The notes beneath the pieces were generated by a model. It saw nothing but the letters and a program-made list of their open reading frames with translations. It was not told the origin of the DNA and did not search any database. Below are positions 26,246 through 35,163 of a stretch of DNA of 64,000 nt, in pieces. How positions within the stretch are numbered: position 1 is the stretch's first letter; each line of letters starts with the position of its first letter. The DNA is from M30B19 sp041741535 (GTDB lineage: Bacteria; Planctomycetota; Planctomycetia; Pirellulales; Pirellulaceae). The translations under genes were made by a program, and so were the position numbers. Location of the stretch: NCBI GenBank assembly GCA_041741535.1, contig JBGSJV010000139.1, positions 87,250-151,249 of the forward strand. The letters are read 5' to 3'.

Positions 26246-28243
26246 CTAGCGCAACCAAGTGCGCTGTGGCCAGATTGGCTTGCGAATCGCGTCGGGGAGA
26301 CTCGGTTCGGGACGCGGTGCCGATTGCAATTCCGGTGTCAGCAGTGGTAGATCCACTCGTCCCAAGTCATTATGGTCAACAGCCGAGGGCGACAGATCGC
26401 AATTGACGATTCGCGGTAAGAGGGCGACGACAACTTCCGTTCGTTCGCGAACGACGGTTCGCCGTTGGAACAAGCGACCGATGAGCCAGATATCGCCCAG
26501 CACCGGGACCTTCGTCTGTCGCTCGATGTCCGATTCTTGAATCAACCCTCCAATGACGACCCCATGTCCGTCCGGGATTAAGATGGTGGTGTTTAGTTCG
26601 GTCGTGTCTTCGTTGGGCAGTTTGGTGATGGGGTCAATCGCACCCGTTGAAACCTTGGGATTGATCTTCATCAAGATAAACCCGTTGTCGCTGATCTGGG
26701 GAGTCACGGTTAGCACGGTTCCCACATCGAGAAATTCGACGGCTTGCACCGTCGCCGTCTCCGTGGTGGTGCTGGTGGAAAACGCTAAACGGCTGCCGAT
26801 CTGTAAGCGAGATTCTTGTCCATTGATCATCAATAGGCGCGGCGACGCCAGTGTCTTGGAGTCGGTTGTTTTCGCCAACAGGTCCATCACTTTATTGAAG
26901 TGAGAACCACCAATCGTAAAGATGGCGCCGGGATTGTTTTCGTCGCTAAAGGTTTGCGTCTTCAGCCACACCTCGGGCCCGGCCCCACGCGCCAACTGCT
27001 CCAGTTGAATTCCATGCGCGTTTTCATTGCCCAGTCGAACTTGCAAGATGCGAACTTCCACGATGGCTTGTAAGGGAGCCTGATCCGCTTGAGCAATATA
27101 GTCGGCTACCCGAGCAACGTATGCCGGCAGGTCTTCCACAACAACTTGCTCGGCTGCCTTCAACTTATTGTCGGCCATCGTTTCTCGGGAGAACACGCGA
27201 CCCACGGGCGATATAAGTCCAGTAACGACCGTTTCCACATCTTTGGCTGATATATGGTTCAAGTTGAAGATCTTGACCGTTCGTCCTTGGGTCATGAAAT
27301 TCTGAGGCGTTTCCTTGTCGACCGTGGTCACGTAGATCACGTCGTTGGTGCGTGACCAGGAGCAGTTGCTAACCGCCATGATGGCATCCAGTGCATTCTC
27401 CAAGGTCGTGGGCTGCAATGTGACGGTGACATTGACATTCAGTGATGACGGCACCACGATGCTCAGTCCTTGTTGCTCGGCCACCGCCGCCAACAAGGCG
27501 TGGAGCGGCGTGTCGCGAACCGAGATCGTTACCATCCCATTGTTCGAACGTACCGCTCCCACCGGGATCGGCGGAGTCGCCAACGCCAGTTCCATTTGCC
27601 GAGGCGGTGAAGTCGTTGCCGATTGAAATGGGGCCGACGTTGGCCCGGGGACCAGTCGACTGGAACTGCCCGCAGAACCATTTGAAGGCAGATTCTGAAC
27701 CTGGCCAACCAACTCCTGAATCAGCGCCGCCGAATCTGGAGAGACGCCATTGGGCACGGACAAGTTGTCCAGTTTTCCACCCTGGCCCAAGCCTTGGAGT
27801 GTTTCTTGCAACGCCGGCACAAAGCGCGAATGATTGGCTGCCGCCGCTTCCAACGCCAGTGGGACTTGTTCGAGGGTTACTGGCTCTTGCTCTGGAGGAG
27901 GTTCGTAGACATACGCCGTCCGCTCGATCGTCGGCAATCTCGCGGCCGATTCCGCCGGCGCGGCAACACCAAACGTCGCGGGCACGGACGGGGGTTGGGC
28001 CGTCGGAGAAGGGGGCAACGCAGCTGACGAACCAACAGGCGACGATTGAACTTGGGACGACAATTGAGCCGGGAAGACGGGCTGATCGACCAAAACCGTG
28101 GTGCTGGTGTTCCAAGGGTTTTCGCTCGCACAACCGCCCGTCAATGCTAGCACTAACAAGCAACTTAGAAACCGGGCACACGAAACGCTGGGTCGCAGCT
28201 TTCGGCGAGAATGAATCTCGGTTTTCCTTGCCCGGAAAGTCAT
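26246..28243 (-). CDS. Secretin-family outer membrane lipoprotein (GspD/PilQ-like)
   Basis: A 665-residue secretin that would form the outer membrane channel for a type II secretion or type IV pilus system. The N-terminus is a lipoprotein signal (SCLLVLALTGGC). About 190 residues of Pro/Ser/Ala-rich linker follow. Then comes an STN/secretin-N region (TISVRDTPLHALLAAVAEQQ...DVIYVTT), an NolW-like part (VKIFNLNHISAKDVETVVTG) and the secretin domain ending VPVLGDIWLIGRLFQRR and TEVVVALLPRIV. It is convergent with EF-G and downstream of the HD-GYP gene on the same strand. The matching cytoplasmic and inner-membrane components are on the opposite strand from 30685 on. Confidence 0.88.
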   Translation of the reverse strand: MTFRARKTEIHSRRKLRPSVSCARFLSCLLVLALTGGCASENPWNTSTTVLVDQPVFPAQLSSQVQSSPVGSSAALPPSPTAQPPSVPATFGVAAPAESAARLPTIERTAYVYEPPPEQEPVTLEQVPLALEAAAANHSRFVPALQETLQGLGQGGKLDNLSVPNGVSPDSAALIQELVGQVQNLPSNGSAGSSSRLVPGPTSAPFQSATTSPPRQMELALATPPIPVGAVRSNNGMVTISVRDTPLHALLAAVAEQQGLSIVVPSSLNVNVTVTLQPTTLENALDAIMAVSNCSWSRTNDVIYVTTVDKETPQNFMTQGRTVKIFNLNHISAKDVETVVTGLISPVGRVFSRETMADNKLKAAEQVVVEDLPAYVARVADYIAQADQAPLQAIVEVRILQVRLGNENAHGIQLEQLARGAGPEVWLKTQTFSDENNPGAIFTIGGSHFNKVMDLLAKTTDSKTLASPRLLMINGQESRLQIGSRLAFSTSTTTETATVQAVEFLDVGTVLTVTPQISDNGFILMKINPKVSTGAIDPITKLPNEDTTELNTTILIPDGHGVVIGGLIQESDIERQTKVPVLGDIWLIGRLFQRRTVVRERTEVVVALLPRIVNCDLSPSAVDHNDLGRVDLPLLTPELQSAPRPEPSLPDAIRKPIWPQRTWLR

Positions 28244-28484
28244 AATAACCAGTTGTAGAAACGAAGAACTCGCTGCCGCAGTGAAACTTGTTAAAGTTTG
28301 CTGACTGAGCAGACTCTAGCGAAAGGATCGGCTCGACAACGGGAAGAAGATTAGTTCGTTCTTGCGAAAACCAGCGGCGAGGAATTGCGTGTTCTACGAA
28401 ACCCGCCCAGTTTGCCTTGGTTGCCGAATGGAGGGCGGCAAAAGGGGCGGGGTTCGGTCGTGATGACTTGAGGTTGTGACGACG

Positions 28485-30194
28485 TTAGGTCGTGACCGCG
28501 GTTTCTTCGATCAAAGGTGGCAAGTCGAGTGGAATCGCCGGTGATGGCGTGTGATGCGACTCTGGGTTTGCCATGGTTGAGGAGTGACCCGCGGAATCAA
28601 CCGGAGTTGCTCGTTTGTAGTGCTGGCAAATGCGTTCCAGATCCACTTGCGCGGCGAAGAAGGCATCGACAACGTCGGAATCCCACTGGGTTCCACGTCC
28701 CTCGCGCAGGATCGACTCCGCTTTGGCCAAGGGCATGCCGTTTCGGTACGGTCGGTCGCTGGTCATGGCATCAAAGGCGTCGGCCACGGCTAAGATGCGG
28801 GCCATCAGCGGGATTTCATCGCCCTTCAGACCATGCGGGTATCCGGTGCCATCCACGGATTCGTGGTGGTGCAGCACCCCTGGCAGGAGTTTTTCGAGAG
28901 GGCGCAAACCGCGGAGCAAACGCGCGCCAATTTCTGGATGGGTCTTGATGGCAGCAAATTCCTCATCGGTTAGACGACCTGGTTTTTGCAGGATGTGATC
29001 CGGGATCCCAATCTTGCCAATGTCGTGCAACAGACCGCAGAGGAAGATGTCCTGGCATTCGTCGCGGCTGAGTCCCAACTTGTTGGCCAAACAGCGGCCC
29101 ATCATGGCCACCCGATCGCTATGGCCGGAGGTGTAGGCATCGCGCGCTTCGATCGAGCCAACCAAGGTGTGGGTAATGCCGACGATCAGTTGCTCCAAAT
29201 CTTGGAACAATCGGTGGTTGTTGGCATGGGAGCCCAACATCAGGGCCGAAGCTTCCAGCAACGTGGCCTCCATCGAGCCGATCTCATCGTGTCCCAAGGA
29301 ATTCAAGGGCGACGAAGTGACGGGTCCATTGGCTTGTTTATTGACACCTACCAACCAACCGAATAAGACGCCGTCTTTCTCGACCGGTGCGACCACTAAC
29401 GATTTGAGGCCTTCGGGAACGAACTCGCCGCGAGCCACTTCCCCGCGTCCTAACTCCCCGCAGTAATTCTTGACGAGGACTCGGCGATTGGAGTTGCCCA
29501 ATTGATCGATGACTTGGCAGCACAGTTTTTCGTCAATCGGCAATTGTCCCACGATCCCGCTGATGCGGCGCGGTCGGAATCGACCGGTCGCTTCATCGCG
29601 GGTTGCCTGCATCATGCACAGTGCTTCGACTTCAATCAGTTGTCGCATCTCGGGCAGAATCGCTAGTGCGACTTCGGACGGTGGGCGGTCGGCCACGCAA
29701 AAGTCGACGTGTTTGGAGAGTCGGCGCAGAAAGCACAATTCCTCAAAGCTGGCCGAGAGTCTCGTCGCGTAGTGGTCCAGCATCTCTTCGTTTTCGGACT
29801 GGGTCGCTTGGCCAACGGCCAGATTGGCGGAAGCTTGCGCCAGGTGCCAAGGATCGAGACTGACGGGACCGCCAACAATTTCCGTTTCTCCGAATTCAGA
29901 TTCGGAGATCGCGGCAACGATCGCTTGATCTGGCGAGATTCTCAACAACCGCGCGCCGGGAGCATTCTCCGAAACCAATTGATCGAACCAAGTGTAGATA
30001 CGGGCTCCCAAGTTTTCTCCGAAACTTTGTTGTCCTGTGCGATGGGTCTCGACCCAAGTCCAGCCGCCCAGATTCTTGCCCGGATTTTGCCAGATACCTA
30101 AGGAGTGCCCGAAAGTCGTTTCCAATTGACCCAGCATCGCTAACGTGCGACGGGAAGGCTGATCGGCGGGCATGTTGGTCATCAATTCGTTCAT
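28485..30194 (-). CDS. HD-GYP domain protein with GAF-like sensor region
   Basis: A 569-residue cytoplasmic protein. The N-terminal half looks like one or two GAF-type sensor regions (FCVADRPPSEVALAILPEMR...GELGRGEVARGEFVPEGLKSLVVAPVEK). The C-terminal domain is a complete HD-GYP: HSDRVAMMG, LLHDIGKIGIPDHIL, KTHPEIGARLL, HHHESVDGTGYPHGLKGDEIP and ADAFDAMTSDRPYR. HD-GYP proteins hydrolyse cyclic di-GMP to pGpG/GMP, and all metal ligands appear present. It lies upstream of the secretin gene and divergent from the pilus operon, whose GspE carries a c-di-GMP type MshEN domain, so a regulatory link is plausible. Confidence 0.9.
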   Translation of the reverse strand: MNELMTNMPADQPSRRTLAMLGQLETTFGHSLGIWQNPGKNLGGWTWVETHRTGQQSFGENLGARIYTWFDQLVSENAPGARLLRISPDQAIVAAISESEFGETEIVGGPVSLDPWHLAQASANLAVGQATQSENEEMLDHYATRLSASFEELCFLRRLSKHVDFCVADRPPSEVALAILPEMRQLIEVEALCMMQATRDEATGRFRPRRISGIVGQLPIDEKLCCQVIDQLGNSNRRVLVKNYCGELGRGEVARGEFVPEGLKSLVVAPVEKDGVLFGWLVGVNKQANGPVTSSPLNSLGHDEIGSMEATLLEASALMLGSHANNHRLFQDLEQLIVGITHTLVGSIEARDAYTSGHSDRVAMMGRCLANKLGLSRDECQDIFLCGLLHDIGKIGIPDHILQKPGRLTDEEFAAIKTHPEIGARLLRGLRPLEKLLPGVLHHHESVDGTGYPHGLKGDEIPLMARILAVADAFDAMTSDRPYRNGMPLAKAESILREGRGTQWDSDVVDAFFAAQVDLERICQHYKRATPVDSAGHSSTMANPESHHTPSPAIPLDLPPLIEETAVTT

Positions 30195-30684
30195 GTTCTG
30201 GGTACTTATTCTGAAGAACCGTTAAGCTCATGGGCATCTCGCAGGATGCAAAGTCCAGGTTTATGTAGGTTACGATATAGAGAATGTGGTTCAGAAAGGC
30301 GCGACGATCAGGATTTTCGTCGCGCTTCATGGTTGGGTTCTATTTAACTGTCCGCTGGAGTTGTGCGGGGCCGCAGTCACACTCCCAAGTGAATAGGAGA
30401 GGAGCAGCGGACGGCACTCGGAGGTGGACAACTGGGTCATGAACGGTATCCCGGTTCGCGGTTTGGCTTCGGTTGAGACGGGTGCCGGGCAGTTCATAGG
30501 TCGGATTGCACGACTTGCAGCGAGTTTGCCGACCACTACAGGCAATCTGTAATTCGCAGTCACTTTTTTCATGGACTGTCGTCAAGTGCATCCTACGTTT
30601 GCCTGTCACTTGGCTCGAGACACGAGAACTCAACGTGTTGGGCAAGTTCCTACAATTGCGAAATCGTTCCCAAAGGAGCATGTT
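30195..30684. other. Divergent intergenic region between HD-GYP gene and pilus operon
   Basis: These 490 bases must hold the promoters of both the HD-GYP gene (-) and the pilin-led operon (+). AAAGGAG at 30672-30678 is a strong ribosome binding site for the pilin. On the minus strand at about 30343-30594 a short frame (83 residues from the ATG at about 30591) contains CELQIACSGRQTRCKSC and WECDCG, which looks faintly like a planctomycete zinc-ribbon. I cannot call it a gene with confidence. Confidence 0.35.
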
Positions 30685-31110
30685 ATGAATCAGGCCTGCC
30701 AACTCCGCTCACGTCGCGGGTTCAGCCTCGTCGAATTGGTTATCGTTATTCTGATCTTGGGCATACTGGCCGCTGTGGCAGCCCCGAGAATGTTCGATAC
30801 GGCCACGTCGGCCAAGGAAAACGGAACGCGTCGATCATTGACCGTCGTGCGAAACGCCATTGAATTGTACCGAGCCCAGAATGGTGCGTTGCCACCGGCC
30901 GCCGACCAAGCGGCGTTCAAGGCTGCCTTGGCAAGTTACTTGCAAGGGCCGTTCCCCAAGTGCGAAGTCGGGCCATCCGCGAATCAAAACACGGATATCC
31001 GAATCGCCACCGCCGGAACTGCCTTGTCCGCCAGCGGTAATCAAGGCTGGGCTTACGATAGCACCAGTGGACAGTTTGTGGTGAATTCCGCCACGTTTAT
31101 CAACTGGTAA
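30685..31110 (+). CDS. Type IV pilin/pseudopilin-like protein
   Basis: A 141-residue protein with a class III signal: a short basic leader MNQACQLRSRRG, then FSLVELVIVILILGILAAVA with Phe at +1 and Glu at +5, the prepilin peptidase site and assembly helix. The rest is a short globular domain with a late pair of beta-like segments (GWAYDSTSGQFVVNS), resembling GspG/GspH-type pseudopilins; one Cys only, so no disulfide loop. ATG 30685 is set by AAAGGAG 7 bases upstream. It heads the operon with sensory and secretion genes downstream, so it is probably the major or a minor pilin of that machine. Confidence 0.9.
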   Translation: MNQACQLRSRRGFSLVELVIVILILGILAAVAAPRMFDTATSAKENGTRRSLTVVRNAIELYRAQNGALPPAADQAAFKAALASYLQGPFPKCEVGPSANQNTDIRIATAGTALSASGNQGWAYDSTSGQFVVNSATFINW

Positions 31111-31132
31111 TCCTTTGCCGAAAGTTCGTCCG

Positions 31133-31519
31133 ATGGAAACCGTCTCTAAAGCACTTGTGGCCGAAGATGATCGCGCCTTGGCCGACATCATTCGCTTGGC
31201 GCTGACCCGTGGGGGGTACCAGGTGGCGGTGGCGCACGATGGGAAGAAAGCTCTGACGCTGGCGACTAACTCGAAATTCGATGTGGTCGTCAGTGACTAT
31301 CAAATGCCTCTGCTCAACGGCGAACAGCTGTTGAGTGGCATCCGAACGGAGGGGGCTTCGCAAGAGGCCCTGCTGTTCCTGTGCTCCGCAAAATCGTTCG
31401 AACTTGATTCCGAGCGAATCAAACGAGAACTCCGATTGTCTGCGGTTTTCTTCAAACCGTTTAGTTTGGGTGAACTCGTCACCACGATCAAATCACATCA
31501 GACTGCGGCTTGGGCCTGA
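31133..31519 (+). CDS. Single-domain response regulator
   Basis: A CheY-like receiver of 128 residues with no output domain. The acidic pocket is in VAEDDRAL, the phosphoacceptor is Asp in VVVSDYQMP at about residue 55, a Ser-Ala switch lies in LFLCSAKSF, and Lys is in VFFKPFSLGEL. An in-frame TTG at 31115 is a possible earlier start. It sits between the pilin and the histidine kinase, so it probably takes phosphate from that kinase and acts by protein contact, perhaps on the pilus machine (inference). Confidence 0.85.
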   Translation: METVSKALVAEDDRALADIIRLALTRGGYQVAVAHDGKKALTLATNSKFDVVVSDYQMPLLNGEQLLSGIRTEGASQEALLFLCSAKSFELDSERIKRELRLSAVFFKPFSLGELVTTIKSHQTAAWA

Positions 31520-31569
31520 GCAACCTTGTGTCAGGCCGAGTCGTCCAACACAAGACTGTGGATAGCAAC

Positions 31570-33015
31570 ATGCCGACCAAGAGCTTCAATACGAACCGCA
31601 CCCTGCGGCAGGTCTTGGTAGTCCATGGGGTTTCTGTGATCCTCGTCACGGCGGCCATCCTGGGCTTTGCGGGAATTACACCCTGGCAGTCGGCTCCATT
31701 AAGCGGTGTGTTGGTGGCGATCCTGGTCGCGATGGGCAGTGGCTTCGCGCTTTATCGCAGCCTTTACACGCTATTGAACATTGAATCACGTTTGTCGCAA
31801 TTGGCGGCAACTTCTACGAACGCAAACGACGCTGCCGCGTTGGTCTTGGAACCCGCGACTGGAAACACCTCGGCTGAATTTGGTTGGAACCGGTTGGTCG
31901 AGGCTGGTCGAGTTTGGCGAGCCGTCGATGAGCTCCAGAAAACACTGCTGGCCAGTATGTCCGACCGACGTCGCGGCACGGGTCCTCAATTGCTTGATTC
32001 TCTTTCGGAGGGAGTCGCCACGGTAGATCCCGATGGCAAAATCACCTACGCCAACATGGCCTTGGCTGCCATGTGTGGCCAAAGCAATGGCGAAGTTCTG
32101 TATGGCCAACTTCTGGCCGATGCCTTTGGTGTTGATGCCGATACCGCGGAGAAACTACGGGGCGACATCGATCCCGCGCAAACCACATTCGAATGGGGCG
32201 TCCAGTCGGGCGCCGTCGAGCGGATTTTTCGGGGGCATCGCCGTCCCGGTCGTAAGAACGATGGTGGTGCCATCTCGTCCGTTTGGACCATTCGCGACAT
32301 CACGCAGCAAAAGTTGGCAGATTCCATGCGCGACAAATTTCTCGCGACCGCCACTCATGAATTTCGCACTCCATTGGCCAACATTCGAGCCTACGTCGAA
32401 TCGTTGGACATGAGCGACGACTTGGATCCCGAGTCGCGAAAACGATTCTACAACGTCATCCAAAGCGAGTCGTTGCGCCTGTCACAATTGGTCGATGACT
32501 TGTTGGATATCAGCCGGATGCAAGCGGGTGCGATGGCTCTCGATTGTCGCGAGACCGACTTGGGCCGTTTGGTCGAAGAGATCTCGCAAAAAGTGGAAGG
32601 CGAAATGCGCGAGAAAAATCTCGACTACCGCTGCGAACTGCCACCGAAGTACCCCAAGCTGTTGCTGGACAAAGGCAAACTGGCTGCTGCGATCGTCAAC
32701 CTCTTAGGCAACGCCGCCAAGTACACACCAGAAGGCGGACGGGTAACGTTCCGCGTGGATGTCAACAATCAACGAATCGAGTTTGCGATCACGGATACGG
32801 GAATTGGCATTTCCGAAGAAGATTTGCCACGAGTCTTCGAACGATTCTATCGCTGTAATGATGACCGTGTGCGAGAAATCACGGGCAGTGGATTGGGATT
32901 GGCCTTAACCCAAGAAGTGGCCCGGTTGCACGGTGGCGAGGTGAACGTGCAAAGCAAACTCAACGAAGGAAGTACCTTCTCGATCACAATCCCTCTCGAT
33001 TCGACCGCCGCGTAA
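31570..33015 (+). CDS. Membrane PAS-domain sensor histidine kinase
   Basis: A 481-residue kinase from ATG 31570 (the frame is open from 31510). Two transmembrane segments with almost no periplasmic loop lie at about residues 18-38 and 44-66. A PAS domain follows at about 140-245 (LLDSLSEGVATVDPDGKITYAN). HisKA has ATHEFRTPLANIRAY with His at about 263. The ATPase domain has the N box (VNLLGNAAKYT), G1 (DTGIGISEEDLPRVFERF) and G2 (GSGLGLALTQEVARLHGG). The tiny extracytoplasmic loop suggests it senses a membrane or cytoplasmic signal. Its partner is most likely the receiver gene directly upstream. Confidence 0.92.
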   Translation: MPTKSFNTNRTLRQVLVVHGVSVILVTAAILGFAGITPWQSAPLSGVLVAILVAMGSGFALYRSLYTLLNIESRLSQLAATSTNANDAAALVLEPATGNTSAEFGWNRLVEAGRVWRAVDELQKTLLASMSDRRRGTGPQLLDSLSEGVATVDPDGKITYANMALAAMCGQSNGEVLYGQLLADAFGVDADTAEKLRGDIDPAQTTFEWGVQSGAVERIFRGHRRPGRKNDGGAISSVWTIRDITQQKLADSMRDKFLATATHEFRTPLANIRAYVESLDMSDDLDPESRKRFYNVIQSESLRLSQLVDDLLDISRMQAGAMALDCRETDLGRLVEEISQKVEGEMREKNLDYRCELPPKYPKLLLDKGKLAAAIVNLLGNAAKYTPEGGRVTFRVDVNNQRIEFAITDTGIGISEEDLPRVFERFYRCNDDRVREITGSGLGLALTQEVARLHGGEVNVQSKLNEGSTFSITIPLDSTAA

Positions 33016-33038
33016 CGTCAGGATAACGGAGTCAACCT

Positions 33039-33374
33039 ATGCCGCAACGATATCAACAAGGCTGTGTCGATGTCATCCAATTGGATGAAAAGCTGACGAT
33101 TCAGGAATTGCCGCAAGTTCGGGCCCTGTTTGACGCCGCCATCAACGAACGTTTGCCACAAGTCGTCGCGGACCTCCGTCGCGTCCGAGTGATCGATAGC
33201 GCGGGCCTCGAGCTGTTATTTGACGCCCAACAGTCCTGCTTGGAGCGCGGCGGGACCATTCGCTTGGCATCCGCTGGGGCGCTGGTTCAGGACGTGTTAC
33301 GGATCACCGGTTTGACTCAAGAGTTCACGCAGTATCCGGACGCGGTCGCTGCGGCGGGAGCGTTTGCATTATGA
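33039..33374 (+). CDS. STAS-domain protein (anti-sigma factor antagonist-like)
   Basis: A 111-residue single STAS domain: VIQLDEKLTIQELPQVRALF, then VIDSAGLELLFDAQ with the conserved phosphorylatable Ser at about 54, then LASAGALVQDVLRITGL. Such proteins act by binding partners such as anti-sigma kinases or chemotaxis-like complexes. Its stop overlaps the start of gspE by ATGA, so translation is coupled. No RsbW-type kinase is in the window, so the partner may be the histidine kinase upstream or a distant protein. A STAS protein within a pilus operon is unusual. Confidence 0.88.
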   Translation: MPQRYQQGCVDVIQLDEKLTIQELPQVRALFDAAINERLPQVVADLRRVRVIDSAGLELLFDAQQSCLERGGTIRLASAGALVQDVLRITGLTQEFTQYPDAVAAAGAFAL

Positions 33375-35119
33375 GCAAAACTAGCTTTTCGATGCCGCTG
33401 TCCCTCAGTCGCGCCCGCAAAGACAATCACGCGAAGAACAAGCCGCGCTTGGGCGAACGTCTAATCGCCGAAGGAGTCATCACCCGCGATCAGTTGGACG
33501 GCGCCTTGCAGCAACAGTCGACCGGACAAAAACTGGGCGAGATCTTGGTGGATCTCGGACTATTGGCCGAGTCGGACTTGTTGCCCTATCTCGCGGATCA
33601 ATTCGGCGTTCCCCACGTTTTGTTGCGGGAAGGTTTGGTAGATCCCGCGGTCGCCACCTTGATCCCACGGTCATTAGCCGAGACCTGTCGCGTCTTGGCT
33701 TTATTCAAAGTACATGACCTGTTGACGGTCGCGATGGCCGAGCCACAGAACTTGGCCACCATCGATCGCTTGGAACGAGTTACGGGCCTTCGCGTCCGAC
33801 CAGTGCTGGCTCTACATAGTTCGATTAATGAACTAATTGATCGCGTGTACGGGGATGGTTTCCAAGTCGATTCCATCACGGCGGACATGGAGCAAGACGC
33901 CGTTGCCGTGGGCGACGAAGCCGTGCAGATCGACTTCGAATCGCTCGGTGCTGACAGCGACAGTAGTCCGATCATCAATTTGGTTAACTACGTACTGTTG
34001 CAGTCGATTCGCCAACGAGCCAGCGATATTCATATCGAAGCCGGAACGCAACATTCGACCGTGCGGTTTCGTGTCGACGGCATGCTGCGGGAGATTATCC
34101 GTCCGAAGAAAGAATATCACCCGGCCATGATCTCACGCTTGAAGGTGATGGCCAAGATGGACATTGCCGAACATCGTCTCCCGCAGGACGGCCGGATTCA
34201 CGTGGTGATCGACCAACGCCCCATCGATCTGCGGATCTCTACATTGCCCACCGTGTTGGGCGAAAAAGCGGTGCTGCGTATCTTGGATCGTTCTAGTGTG
34301 ACGTTTCGTTTGGCAGATTTGGGGATCCCCGAGCACCAAATGAAGTCGATGAACGAGCTGATCCATCGCCCTAATGGACTATTCTTAGTCACTGGGCCAA
34401 CGGGTAGTGGTAAGACCACGACCCTCTATTCGATCATCGAACTTCTCAAGTCGGTGGAAACAAACATCATCACCGTGGAAGACCCTGTCGAGTATCGCTT
34501 GGACTTGATCAATCAGGTTCATGTGAGCGCGGCGGCTCAAATGACTTTTGCCCGCGCTTTGCGAGCGATTCTGCGACAAGATCCGGACATCATCATGATT
34601 GGTGAAATTCGCGACTTGGAAACGGCCGAAATCGCCGTGCAAGCGGCACTGACCGGCCACTTGGTGTTGAGCACGTTGCATACGAACGATAGTCCCGGTG
34701 CCATTCCACGTTTGACGGACATGGGAGTCGCGCCATTCAAGATCGCTGCAGCCCTCGTCGGCGTGATTGCCCAACGACTTACACGCCGAATTTGTCAGAA
34801 TTGCAAAGCGACCTACTATCCGAATCCAACGGTGTTGGACTCCATTCGGTACACCGGTGATCGAAATCGTCAGTTCATGCGCGGCAGCGGATGTGAAAAA
34901 TGCTACGACACTGGGTACAAAGGTCGCGTCGGGATCTACGAATTATTGGAAGTGACTCGCGAGCTGCGCGACCTGATTGCCCAGAACGCGCCCATCGAAC
35001 AACTACGGAAGGCTGCTGTTGCCAACGGCTTCCGCTCACTCGGGGAACAAGCCATCGAGTTGGTGGAACAAGGCGCGACCTCATTGGACGAAATTCTTCG
35101 TGTGGCGGTATTTGAGTAG
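33371..35119 (+). CDS. GspE/PilB assembly ATPase with MshEN (c-di-GMP type) domain
   Basis: A 582-residue intact motor for pilus or pseudopilus assembly. The N-terminal MshEN domain carries both 24-residue motifs: RLGERLIAEGVITRDQLDGA (from residue 26) and KLGEILVDLGLLAESDLLPY (from residue 54), each continuing with the Leu-x-x-Gln ending known to bind cyclic di-GMP. The catalytic half has GPTGSGKTTTLYS (about 341), ITVEDPVEYRL, IIMIGEIRDLETAEIA and TGHLVLSTLHTND, then the zinc site CQNCK...CEKC and YKGRVGIYELLE. Contrast this with the two degenerate paralogues at 10849-14005. It is translationally coupled to the STAS gene. Confidence 0.94.
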   Translation: MSKTSFSMPLSLSRARKDNHAKNKPRLGERLIAEGVITRDQLDGALQQQSTGQKLGEILVDLGLLAESDLLPYLADQFGVPHVLLREGLVDPAVATLIPRSLAETCRVLALFKVHDLLTVAMAEPQNLATIDRLERVTGLRVRPVLALHSSINELIDRVYGDGFQVDSITADMEQDAVAVGDEAVQIDFESLGADSDSSPIINLVNYVLLQSIRQRASDIHIEAGTQHSTVRFRVDGMLREIIRPKKEYHPAMISRLKVMAKMDIAEHRLPQDGRIHVVIDQRPIDLRISTLPTVLGEKAVLRILDRSSVTFRLADLGIPEHQMKSMNELIHRPNGLFLVTGPTGSGKTTTLYSIIELLKSVETNIITVEDPVEYRLDLINQVHVSAAAQMTFARALRAILRQDPDIIMIGEIRDLETAEIAVQAALTGHLVLSTLHTNDSPGAIPRLTDMGVAPFKIAAALVGVIAQRLTRRICQNCKATYYPNPTVLDSIRYTGDRNRQFMRGSGCEKCYDTGYKGRVGIYELLEVTRELRDLIAQNAPIEQLRKAAVANGFRSLGEQAIELVEQGATSLDEILRVAVFE

Positions 35120-35163
35120 TCGATGGCAAGCAATCAAGTGACGACAGAGAAGGCAAGGACAAG

